Assembly (NCBI GenBank): GCA_003694355.1 | Contig: RFKI01000239.1 | Coordinates: 1 to 11,893, forward strand | Length of the DNA: 11,893 nucleotides | Origin: Bdellovibrio sp. | GTDB lineage: Bacteria > Bdellovibrionota > Bdellovibrionia > Bdellovibrionales > UBA1609 | Direction of reading: 5' to 3' | Shown here: piece after piece, positions 1 through 7,466 of the stretch | How the letters are laid out: the number at the start of each line of letters is the position of its first letter | Numbering within the stretch: position 1 is the first letter of the stretch | Translations under genes and position numbers: made by a program | Notes under the pieces: model-generated | Database searches by the model: none | What the model saw: only the letters and a program-made list of their open reading frames with translations | Told to the model about the DNA's origin: nothing

Positions 1-2
1 AT

Positions 3-197
3 CCTCACCATCACCATCATCAGGGGAGGGTTTATCATGTTGAAATTAAGTTAAAAGTTCCTAACAAAGAAATTGTTGTTTCCAAAGAGCCAGAAAAAAA
101 TGAAGCCCATACGGATGTGTATGTGGCTATTCGTGATGCTTTTAATGCTTTAAAGCGACAGCTGGAAAAGCATTTCGAAAAAATGCGGCAGCACTAA
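3..197 (+). CDS. Ribosome hibernation promoting factor (HPF/RaiA, S30AE family), C-terminal part only
   Basis: The reading frame is open from base 3 to the TAA at 195-197 and gives the last 64 residues of a protein whose start lies off the left edge. It begins with a histidine run (PHHHHHQGR), then a strand rich in V/I/K ending VPNKEIVV, then NEAHTDVYVAIRDAFNALKR and a charged helical tail. The 'VPxxEIVV ... AHxDVYVAIRDAFxxxxRQLE' order is what I recognise from the S30AE ribosome-associated inhibitor family, as found in delta-proteobacterial genomes. Such proteins bind the 30S decoding region and silence ribosomes in stationary phase. The helical tail is short and there is no long-HPF dimerisation domain, so this is probably a short-type protein. 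The family call rests on this fragment alone. Confidence 0.72.
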   Translation, partial: PHHHHHQGRVYHVEIKLKVPNKEIVVSKEPEKNEAHTDVYVAIRDAFNALKRQLEKHFEKMRQH

Positions 198-243
198 AGA
201 AGACCAAAAACTTTAGTCGAGGTGTCTTTAGGCTAAATTCTCT

Positions 244-260
244 GCTCTCAAAGAGCTTTT
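244..260 (+). terminator. Weak candidate intrinsic terminator after the HPF-like gene
   Basis: GCTCT (244-248) and AGAGC (252-256) form a 5-bp stem with a 3-base loop, followed by TTTT (257-260). The stem is short and the U-tract has only four bases, so it would be a poor terminator. It lies about 50 bp after the HPF stop and before the next ribosome binding site, where a terminator would be expected. Nothing else stands out in the 198-327 gap, and I found no convincing sigma-70 promoter there. TATCAT at 287-292 could be a -10 box but has no good -35 partner. Confidence 0.3.
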
Positions 261-327
261 CATCCAAGTTATAAACCTGTTAGTGATATCATATTTATAG
301 AAAAGGCGACTCAAGGAGGAGAAGCTT

Positions 328-1986
328 ATGCCGACAGTGGAAGCATCTTCAAACAGTGGCACTCCCTCTCGTTTGCGTGAAGAATATCGTAAGCGGGAAA
401 ATGAACTTATTAAAAAGCATCATAAGCAAATTCGTCGTATTACAGAAAATCACATGAAAGAGGTAGAGCGCCTTAAGGCGGAACATAATCAGCAATTGCA
501 AAAGTTTCGCGAGAAATTAAGAAACACCATTGGTGAAAAAGATAAAAGGCATCAGGAAGAAATACAAAAGATGAGAAAGGCCTACCAGGCTAAACTGGAA
601 GAGCTAAAAAACTCAACAAAGGAAAAGATGCGGGCTCTTTTAGAGCAACAGCGACAGGAGCGGAAAAGGCTCAGAGAGATGAGCAATCGGCGCTTGAGAG
701 ATCTTTCTCAGAAATCTCAGAAACAGATAGAAGAACAAAAGGCCCGGTTTGACTCCCAATTGGAGGGCTATAGGGAAGATCAGAAAAAGGCCATTCGTTC
801 TCAAAGAGACCAGCTCAACAAGAAGCATCAGGAAGAGTTAAAGAGAATCCTGCGCAACCATCAAGAGAGAACCAATGCTTTGAAATCTCAGTATGACCGT
901 TATAGGGAAATTGCTGAAAAACGTTTGAAAAATCAGGAAATTAAGCACTTTCAGGATATGAAAAGAGCCTCAGATAGCAATGTCCATAATGTTCTTATGG
1001 AGCGTCAAGCTAGAGCAGATAGGGAAAAAGAGTTAAAAGCCGCCATGGAAGAAAGTCTTTATAATGAGAGAAAAAAACAGATCAAACAGATGGAAAAAGA
1101 GCTGAAGGCCAAAGAGAAATCCATGAATGACTTCAAAGCTTCCGTGCGGGAGCGAGTGAGTGAAGATATTCGACGGTTGAAGCAGAAAATCGCAGAGTTA
1201 AAAGCTCAAAATGAACGTCATGAGGCTGAAGCGAAGAGACAGGCTCAGAGAGAAATTAATCATATTAAGCAAGCCTATCAGGAAAAGTATGAAAAGCTTA
1301 AAGAAAATCGAGATGCTGAAAGAGCCCTTTATAATGAAAGAAACTCTTCAGTGATTAAAAAAATCCATAAGGAAAAGGATGATCAGATTAAACAGATGGG
1401 GCGCTTTTACAAGGAAAAAATGAATTTGGTGAACTATAAGAATAAAGAAGCCCTCCACTCTTTGAAATCCGAAGCGGAACGAAGGCTGGAATATGAAAAA
1501 AGAAGGGCCGACCAGAGAATTCATCAAAACCGTGAAGCCTTTCTTATGCAAGAGAAAATGTTAAAAAATTTGTATCAGAAAAACATTGAAACTTTAAAGA
1601 ATGCGGACCGGGAGGAGAGAGAAAAGATTCGTTTTAAGGTTTTAGAAGACAAAGATAAAGCCTTAAGGAATATGAGAGAATTAGCTAATAAAAATGAAAT
1701 CAAAAACGAACGTAGGATGTCGACTTTAGTGAATAAATTTAAGAAAAAAATTGCTGAGCTTAATGATCGCCTTTTAAGAGAAAAGCGTTTGAGGATGGAT
1801 CGAGAAAAACAATTGATTGAGGAGTCCAAAAGAGCTCATCAAAAGGAACTGGAGGCTACAAAACTTCAATATGAACAGCGATTGTCTAAGGTGAATGAAG
1901 CTCATCGCCGAGAGATTGAGGCCTTAAATCGTCGGCATCAAGAACAGCTGGATCGGCTTATTGAAACTACAAGGCAACAAACATAA
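328..1986 (+). CDS. Long all-helical protein made of 11-residue (hendecad) coiled-coil repeats
   Basis: I recognise no named family; it is described here from its sequence. It has 552 residues with no signal peptide or membrane segment, so it should be cytoplasmic. The ATG at 328 is set by AAGGAGGA at 313-320. Prolines occur only at residues 2 and 13, there is no Cys or Trp, and only four Gly; most residues are K, R, E or Q. Hydrophobic residues follow a 3-4-4 spacing (for example I35, I38, H42, V46, L49, H53, L57, F60, L64). The same 11-residue phase continues to L541: 37 of the 47 positions at 35+11k are A/V/I/L/M/F/Y. This predicts one continuous hendecad coiled coil. A free N-terminal segment of about 14 residues (rich in S, T, N, G, P) precedes the rod. 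A structural, filament or spacer role is inference; Bdellovibrio's filament-forming coiled-coil protein Ccrp is an analogy, not a demonstrated homologue. Pyruvate kinase starts 57 bp downstream. Confidence 0.9.
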   Translation: MPTVEASSNSGTPSRLREEYRKRENELIKKHHKQIRRITENHMKEVERLKAEHNQQLQKFREKLRNTIGEKDKRHQEEIQKMRKAYQAKLEELKNSTKEKMRALLEQQRQERKRLREMSNRRLRDLSQKSQKQIEEQKARFDSQLEGYREDQKKAIRSQRDQLNKKHQEELKRILRNHQERTNALKSQYDRYREIAEKRLKNQEIKHFQDMKRASDSNVHNVLMERQARADREKELKAAMEESLYNERKKQIKQMEKELKAKEKSMNDFKASVRERVSEDIRRLKQKIAELKAQNERHEAEAKRQAQREINHIKQAYQEKYEKLKENRDAERALYNERNSSVIKKIHKEKDDQIKQMGRFYKEKMNLVNYKNKEALHSLKSEAERRLEYEKRRADQRIHQNREAFLMQEKMLKNLYQKNIETLKNADREEREKIRFKVLEDKDKALRNMRELANKNEIKNERRMSTLVNKFKKKIAELNDRLLREKRLRMDREKQLIEESKRAHQKELEATKLQYEQRLSKVNEAHRREIEALNRRHQEQLDRLIETTRQQT

Positions 1987-2043
1987 TTGTGTTCTTTAAG
2001 AGATTTTGTTATGGTTTGTTAGGGATTTGCAGAGAGGAATTGT

Positions 2044-3531
2044 GTGTTAAGTGAACGCCGTGCTAAAATTGTAGCAACCATTGGCCCAGCCACTGAATCC
2101 AGAGAGAACTTGAAAAAAGCCATTTGTTCAGGAATGAATGTGGCGCGCTTAAACTTTTCTCATGGCACTCAGGAAACTCATTTAAAGGTTATTCGTCATT
2201 TAAGAGATCTATCAGAAGAGTTAAAAGCTCCAGTTAGTCTTCTTCAAGACTTGCAAGGTCCCAAGATACGAGTGGGACATTTCCCGGGAGGGGGCATTGA
2301 GCTTAAAAAAGGCGATGTGGTTCAGATTTCTCCAGACTTCAAAAAAGGGACAGAAAAAGAAATTCCCACTGATTTTCAAGCCTTGCCTCAAATCAGCAAA
2401 GCTGGTGTGAGAATCCTTTTGGATGATGGTCTAATTGAATTAAAAGTTTTGGAAGTCAAAGGGAATGTTGTTGTGGCGGAGGTGGTCTATGGTGGTTTTT
2501 TAAAGGACCGAAAGGGCATGAATATTCCAGAAGTGTCTTTACCTATTGATTGCCTCACTGAAAAAGACCTTTCTGATTTGGAATTTGGACTTCAGCAAGA
2601 TGTGGATTATGTGGCGTTGAGTTTTGTTCGTAAAGGGAGTGACATGCGTAAACTCAGAGAAATTGTGAAGGCTCAAAACCCCCGAACATCTATTATTGCT
2701 AAAATTGAAATGAAGGAAGCTTTAGAAAATTTAAAAGAGATCATTCAGCTGAGCGATGGGGTCATGGTGGCTCGAGGGGATTTAGCCGTTGAAGTGGGAC
2801 AGGCTCAGTTGCCTTTGGTGCAGAAACGCATCATTAAGTTATGTAATGAAATCGGTCGTCCAGTTATTACAGCCACTCAAATGCTAGATAGCATGGTGGA
2901 AAGTCCGCGGCCCACGCGAGCGGAGATCACCGATGTGGCCAATGCGGTTTTGGACGGATCGGATGCTCTTATGCTTTCTGCAGAATCGGCCAGTGGTAAA
3001 TATCCCTTTAAGTGCATTCGTACAATGCATGATATTATTGTGGAAGTGGAGCGCGCTTCTGATAATTATTATAAAATTAACTTAAGCAATGAGTCTATGG
3101 ATGTGGCTGAAGCTATTGCTGCCAGTGCCAGTTTATCAGCTCTAAAAACAGATGCGAAGGTGATTGTGTGTTTAACCACAACAGGGAGAACGGCGAAACT
3201 GATTTCTCAGTTTCGCCCCAAGGCGAGAATTATTGCGGTCACTCATGTGGTGGAAACATTAAATAAATTGGAGTTGGTGTGGGGGATTCAAACCTTTTCC
3301 ATATTGCCCTATAAATCCACTGATGAAGCTCTTTCTCAAATTGAAGAGGTTTTAGTGAATTATGGTTTGGCCCAAAAAGGAGATAAGGTGGTATTAACTT
3401 TAGGAGCTCCAGTGCAACAAAGAGCCAAGACTAATTCCATTCGGATTTTCACAATTGGCAAGTCATCCCCTTCTTTCCCTAAAGATTCTTTACCTTTGCG
3501 TTGTCAGAAAAGAGAAAAAATAACAGGGTAA
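2044..3531 (+). CDS. pyk: Pyruvate kinase, PykA-like, probably K+-independent type
   Basis: It catalyses phosphoenolpyruvate + ADP to pyruvate + ATP, the last step of glycolysis, in the cytoplasm. The 495 residues are slightly longer than E. coli PykF/PykA (about 470-480). Family blocks appear in order: KIVATIGPATES near residue 8, NVARLNFSHG (R35, N37, S39), LQDLQGPKIRVG (K74), a B domain at about 75-170, the catalytic lysine K220 in IIAKIE, metal ligands E222 and D246 (VMVARGDLAVE), and SAESASGKYP at 312-321. The C-terminal alpha/beta domain holds the TGRTAKLISQFRP block. K74 corresponds to rabbit residue 117: Glu there marks K+-dependent enzymes and Lys K+-independent ones, and this protein resembles E. 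coli PykA here. S315 replaces the usual Thr of 'AET' but keeps the hydroxyl. The start is GTG at 2044, with AGAGAGG at 2031-2037. About 25 extra residues at the C-terminus (PSFPKDSLPL...) match nothing I know. Confidence 0.96.
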   Translation: MLSERRAKIVATIGPATESRENLKKAICSGMNVARLNFSHGTQETHLKVIRHLRDLSEELKAPVSLLQDLQGPKIRVGHFPGGGIELKKGDVVQISPDFKKGTEKEIPTDFQALPQISKAGVRILLDDGLIELKVLEVKGNVVVAEVVYGGFLKDRKGMNIPEVSLPIDCLTEKDLSDLEFGLQQDVDYVALSFVRKGSDMRKLREIVKAQNPRTSIIAKIEMKEALENLKEIIQLSDGVMVARGDLAVEVGQAQLPLVQKRIIKLCNEIGRPVITATQMLDSMVESPRPTRAEITDVANAVLDGSDALMLSAESASGKYPFKCIRTMHDIIVEVERASDNYYKINLSNESMDVAEAIAASASLSALKTDAKVIVCLTTTGRTAKLISQFRPKARIIAVTHVVETLNKLELVWGIQTFSILPYKSTDEALSQIEEVLVNYGLAQKGDKVVLTLGAPVQQRAKTNSIRIFTIGKSSPSFPKDSLPLRCQKREKITG

Positions 3532-3587
3532 AGATAAAGCTCTTGCTTTTGGTTTTGGCTGTTGTTATCTTCTCCCATCGAGTTAAA

Positions 3588-3597
3588 GGGGGAGGAG
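3588..3597 (+). promoter_or_regulatory. Ribosome binding site that fixes the metalloprotease start
   Basis: GGGGGAGGAG ends two bases before the ATG at 3600. It selects that ATG over an in-frame TTG at 3501 inside the pyk coding region. The ATG is also followed directly by a normal signal peptide. Confidence 0.75.
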
Positions 3598-3599
3598 AC

Positions 3600-6215
3600 A
3601 TGAAAAAACCATTGATCTTTTATGTTCTTTTATTAGCGAGTATTACAGGATTTGCGGCGTCTCAGTTTTCCAGTTTAAAAGCCCCAGAGTCCATTACACA
3701 GTCTTTTGCTTTTAAAAAATTGAGCAAGCCTTTTCCTATTTATATTTTAGGAAAAGGAGAAAAATCTTTATCTCAAGATAAATTTAAACTTTTGCTTAAT
3801 GAGAAATCATTGGGCAAAGAATTCTTGCTAAGGACTCAACTTATTCAGCAACTGACAGTGCCACAATTTCAAGGCATGAAATCGCGGGTGGTTTATTTTA
3901 AAAAACGAGACTCTGCTGTTTATATGATGGAATCTGTTGTGGGACATCAAATCACCAAAGATTTGCCACAGAATTTTATTTTAGCCAAATTTCCCATTCT
4001 TTCTGAAAAAGGAGGATGGTTAACCATTGATTTTAATAAAGGAATGAGTCAACTTTTTGTGGCTGCAGAATGGAGAGCCTCTGATTATGATGGGCGCGCC
4101 TATAACGAGAATTTTTCTTCTGTCCCTGTGGGAGCGAGTTTTATTGAGGAGATAAAGACCCTTTCTTCTTCGGAAATGGTGATTCGTCAAATTGCTCAGT
4201 TAGCTTTAGGAGGAGGGACTTCTCTTGTTAATACACCCGTGGAAGTTAAGTATTATTTAACCCCCTATCGGCCAGATGGAACTTTTCGGAAGTTGGAAGC
4301 TCAAAATTTTAATGACATTGGTTTTTTTGAAGTGGCCCCCCAATTAACTTTAGATGGTGTTGCAAAGTCTTATTCCACCCATTTTCATCAGGATAAACCC
4401 ATTGAATTTGTCATTTCTCCCAATACGCCCAAAGATTATGTGGAAGCCGTCAGAGATGGCATTTTGTATTGGAATAAGGCCTTTGGGAAAGAGGTTGTTA
4501 AGGTTTCAAAACCTCGAAAAGGGGTTCATGCTCCAGACTTCAAGCAGAATGTGATTCAGTGGGTGAAATGGGATACAGCAGGTTTTGCCTATGCGGATGC
4601 GCAGGCTGACCCTCGAACAGGACAGATTCTGAACGCTCAAGTGATGTTGACCAGTGTTTTTGCTTTTCAGGGACGTTTAAGGGCTCTGGATCTTTTAAGG
4701 AAACTGGAAAAGAGAGCCTCTTCAAAGCATCATGTTATTGCCTTGCGTGGGTTTGAAGCCCATCCTTTTTGTCAATGGTTTCCTGCGGCTCAAGAGCTCG
4801 AGGCTGTTCTTTCCTTCTTGGATAGTGACCAGAAAGCCCTTTTAGCTTCCCAGAACTATGTAAGAGAGGTGGTTGCCCATGAGGTGGGACATGCTTTGGG
4901 ATTGCGACATAATTTTGCCGGAAGCCTTGCTGCAAATTATGATGCTTTTCATCGAAAGGATTTGGTTAAAGAGTTTTTTAAAACAGGAAAACTACCTAAA
5001 GATTTAATCATTACAAGTTCTGTTATGGATTATTCCACCTTTATGGATTCTATTTTAATTGGAGCACAAATTGCTGATAAAAGTGCTCCGGCCTTTTCAT
5101 ATGATAAGATGGCCATTGAAAAACTTTATTTGAATAAGCCTCTTCCAGAGAGAGGGCAGCGTCCTCTTTTTTGTACAGACAGTCATGTTGGTGCTTATGT
5201 GGACTGCCAGCGTTTTGATGCAGGTCGATCTCCTGCAGAGTCTACTTTGCTGAGTGTGAAGGAAGGGTTGGATAATGTTCCATCTACTTTATTGAATCGT
5301 TATGTTTATAGTTCCAAAAATCCGTTATTTAATACAAAGCCCACTCCTGTGGAAGAGGTGGCTCTTTATCCTCAAGGGGATGTGAAAGCTTTGTTATCTG
5401 TTCGCTATCGCTTTTTGGATGCTTTTAAAGTTAATGCCAAAGTTTTAAAAATTTATCGACAGTATCCTTTTGTAACAGACCTCAATCGGGAGCAGGTTAA
5501 AGAGGATCAAGTGGAGTATCTCAAAAAAGACATTGAACGTCTTGGGGGGCTGGAGTCTATTTTATTTGAGGCCTCTGAAGATCTTGCAGACACTTTATAT
5601 GAAAAGTTTTTAGATGAAGTGGAGGCTTACCAAAAAAGAGCTTCTGAAAATCGAAGGTTTACAGAAACAGAACTGCAAATTATGAAATCCAATGCCAAAC
5701 AATATTTTATACGTTTTCAGGAGGAGTTTATCAAAGAAGACCTTCATATTAAAACAGGTCTTCCTAAACCCTCCAATTATATCATTCCTGGAACATCAAC
5801 TCCTGTGCAGCATCCTGATAAAAAATGGGCTCATAATGAATTAAGTGAGATGCTTTCTCAATACTATTTAAAGTTGGCTAAAAAGTACTTATTGACTCCC
5901 AGCGGTCGTTTTATTGTTTCGGAAATCGAAGTGCCTACAGATAAAAACACCAAAAAGGTAATTACGGTTCGACTGCCCATTTATAAATACTCTTTGGAGG
6001 TTAGGAAAACCGCTGTGCAGCTCTTAAGCTCTTCTCGAGCGGAATATCCTTTTTGGGCTTATTATGAGAGACAGCAATTGAAGAAAGAGTTTCAAAAGAA
6101 GATGAAGGAATATTTTAAAGGTTATGATTATAACAAATTATCTGTGGATCAGTTGTCAAAAGAGGTGGGAGAGTGGCTTCTCACAGAAACTGATTTGGAG
6201 AAACTCTTTTTTTAA
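3600..6215 (+). CDS. Exported zinc-dependent metalloprotease (metzincin, DUF5117/DUF4953 type)
   Basis: The protein has 871 residues from the ATG at 3600. It starts with a signal peptide (MKKPLIFYVLLLASITGFAAS, cleavage probably between residues 19 and 22, no lipobox Cys), so it should act in the periplasm or outside the cell. The zinc site HEVGHALGLRHN spans residues 427-438, giving ligands H427, H431 and H437 and general base E428. A Met-turn (SVMDYS, M476) lies about 40 residues on. These two elements define a metzincin. The N-terminal part (roughly 35-240, including LGKEFLLRTQL) resembles the DUF5117 domain that precedes the DUF4953 catalytic region in bacterial 'zinc-dependent metalloproteases'. 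That family assignment is from memory. The last 300 residues are mostly charged helix and I cannot assign them. The substrate is unknown. It lies 68 bp after pyk and 15 bp before the NamZ-like gene, in the same frame as that gene and separated from it by one TAA. Confidence 0.88.
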   Translation: MKKPLIFYVLLLASITGFAASQFSSLKAPESITQSFAFKKLSKPFPIYILGKGEKSLSQDKFKLLLNEKSLGKEFLLRTQLIQQLTVPQFQGMKSRVVYFKKRDSAVYMMESVVGHQITKDLPQNFILAKFPILSEKGGWLTIDFNKGMSQLFVAAEWRASDYDGRAYNENFSSVPVGASFIEEIKTLSSSEMVIRQIAQLALGGGTSLVNTPVEVKYYLTPYRPDGTFRKLEAQNFNDIGFFEVAPQLTLDGVAKSYSTHFHQDKPIEFVISPNTPKDYVEAVRDGILYWNKAFGKEVVKVSKPRKGVHAPDFKQNVIQWVKWDTAGFAYADAQADPRTGQILNAQVMLTSVFAFQGRLRALDLLRKLEKRASSKHHVIALRGFEAHPFCQWFPAAQELEAVLSFLDSDQKALLASQNYVREVVAHEVGHALGLRHNFAGSLAANYDAFHRKDLVKEFFKTGKLPKDLIITSSVMDYSTFMDSILIGAQIADKSAPAFSYDKMAIEKLYLNKPLPERGQRPLFCTDSHVGAYVDCQRFDAGRSPAESTLLSVKEGLDNVPSTLLNRYVYSSKNPLFNTKPTPVEEVALYPQGDVKALLSVRYRFLDAFKVNAKVLKIYRQYPFVTDLNREQVKEDQVEYLKKDIERLGGLESILFEASEDLADTLYEKFLDEVEAYQKRASENRRFTETELQIMKSNAKQYFIRFQEEFIKEDLHIKTGLPKPSNYIIPGTSTPVQHPDKKWAHNELSEMLSQYYLKLAKKYLLTPSGRFIVSEIEVPTDKNTKKVITVRLPIYKYSLEVRKTAVQLLSSSRAEYPFWAYYERQQLKKEFQKKMKEYFKGYDYNKLSVDQLSKEVGEWLLTETDLEKLFF

Positions 6216-6230
6216 GAGGGTTCAATACAT

Positions 6231-7460
6231 TTGTTTGCTTTTGGTATTGAAAACTTTTTAGAGAATAAACTTTTTAAGCCCTTTGAGGGAAAAAGAATTG
6301 GATTATTAGCTCATCAGGCCTCAGTGGATAAAAAGCTGAGGCACTCTTTGGACCTTTTGAAAGAAACTTCTTTAAATATCGTGTGTGCTTTTGGCCCTCA
6401 GCATGGAATGAGAGGGGAAAAGCAAGACAATATGATCGAAAGCGATGACTATGTTGATCCCAAGTATCATATTCCTGTTTACAGTCTTTATGGGAAAACC
6501 CGAAAGCCCACATCAAGCATGCTGCAGGATGTGGATGTGATTTTGGTGGACCTTCAGGAAGTTGGAAATCGCATTTACACTTATATTGCCACCCTTGTTT
6601 ACATGATGGATGCATGTGAAAGGTGGGGAAAGGCTTTGTGGGTTCTGGATCGTCCCAATCCCGTAGGCCGCCCGGTGGAAGGTTTGTGTTTGCAAAAGGG
6701 TTTTGAGACCTTTGTGGGTGTTGTTCCAACGCCCATGAGACATGGCCTGACTTTAGGTGAGTTTGCACTGTGGTATAAGAGATATAAAAACTATAGCTTG
6801 GATTTGGAAGTGGTCCCTATGTTAGGATATGACCCCACCAAGTCCCATGAGTGGGGGTGGCCTGCTGGCGTTAGTTGGGTGAACCCCAGTCCCAATTTGC
6901 CTCGCCTTTCTGCTTGTCGGATGTATGCGGGGACCGTGTTATTGGAGGGCACTTTATTATCTGAAGGGCGTGGCACCACCATTCCTTTGGAGGTCTTGGG
7001 GGCTCCTGTGGGGTCAGGCGGTGTCCCTCTAACTTGTCCAGAAGACTGGGTGAAATCCATTCATGAGCACTTGCCATCATCATGGCTGGAGGGAGCGTTG
7101 TTGCGCCCTTGTTATTTTGAGCCAGTTTTTCAAAAGCATGCAGGTCATTTATGTGGAGGGTTTCAGATTCATGTGGATCATGCTTCTTATGATCACAATG
7201 CTTTTAAACCTTTTCGCCTTGTGAGTGGAGCTTTAAAGGTGTTTCATAAACTTTATCCTGATTATGAGTTATGGAGAAAGCCGCCCTATGAGTATGAAGA
7301 GGTTCTAATGCCTTTTGATATTTTAAGTGGATCAGATCTTTTGAGGAAATGGATTTCTGACAAAGACATCAGCATGTCTTCCTTTGAATGGTTGGATGAT
7401 CAGCTTGTTCAGGATGAAAACGCCTGGAAAGAAGAAAGTCAGAAGTTTTGGTTGTATTAA
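6231..7460 (+). CDS. DUF1343 / NamZ-like exo-beta-N-acetylmuramidase family protein (GH171)
   Basis: B. subtilis NamZ, the founding member, cleaves N-acetylmuramic acid from the non-reducing end of peptidoglycan fragments. This 409-residue protein shows the family blocks in order: IGLLAHQASVD near residue 23, the FGPQHGMRG motif at about 54-62, QDNMIESDDYVD, PVYSLYGKTRKPT, DVDVILVDLQEVGNRIYTYIATL, WVLDRPNPVG, PTPMRHGLTLGEFA, WVNPSPNLP and LLEGTLLSEGRGTT. The TTG start at 6231 has AGAGGG at 6215-6220, ten bases away. An in-frame stop at 6213-6215 prevents any real N-terminal extension, so a signal peptide is ruled out and the protein should be cytoplasmic. That suits turnover of imported muropeptides better than attack on the cell wall. 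The usual PEHG Glu is Gln here (PQHG). Family membership is firm; the exact activity is inferred. Confidence 0.92.
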   Translation: MFAFGIENFLENKLFKPFEGKRIGLLAHQASVDKKLRHSLDLLKETSLNIVCAFGPQHGMRGEKQDNMIESDDYVDPKYHIPVYSLYGKTRKPTSSMLQDVDVILVDLQEVGNRIYTYIATLVYMMDACERWGKALWVLDRPNPVGRPVEGLCLQKGFETFVGVVPTPMRHGLTLGEFALWYKRYKNYSLDLEVVPMLGYDPTKSHEWGWPAGVSWVNPSPNLPRLSACRMYAGTVLLEGTLLSEGRGTTIPLEVLGAPVGSGGVPLTCPEDWVKSIHEHLPSSWLEGALLRPCYFEPVFQKHAGHLCGGFQIHVDHASYDHNAFKPFRLVSGALKVFHKLYPDYELWRKPPYEYEEVLMPFDILSGSDLLRKWISDKDISMSSFEWLDDQLVQDENAWKEESQKFWLY

Positions 7461-7466
7461 GACTTC

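Noticed and set aside
9..20. Short repeat-like CATCAC/CATCAT run at the left edge
   Set aside because: It is explained by consecutive histidine codons in the HPF-like protein.
1575..1829. 84-residue minus-strand frame inside the helical protein gene
   Set aside because: Repetitive Lys/Glu/Leu codons on the plus strand produce Phe/Ser/Leu-rich shadow frames; no start signals support it.
3531..3571. AAGATAA / TTATCTT inverted repeat between pyk and the metalloprotease gene
   Set aside because: Arms of 7 A/T-rich bases with a 27-base loop and no U-tract are too weak to call a terminator or operator.
6274..6768. 164-residue open frame on the minus strand
   Set aside because: It lies entirely antisense to the well-supported NamZ-like gene, lacks domain signals, and its composition (rich in P, H, Q) is typical of a shadow frame.
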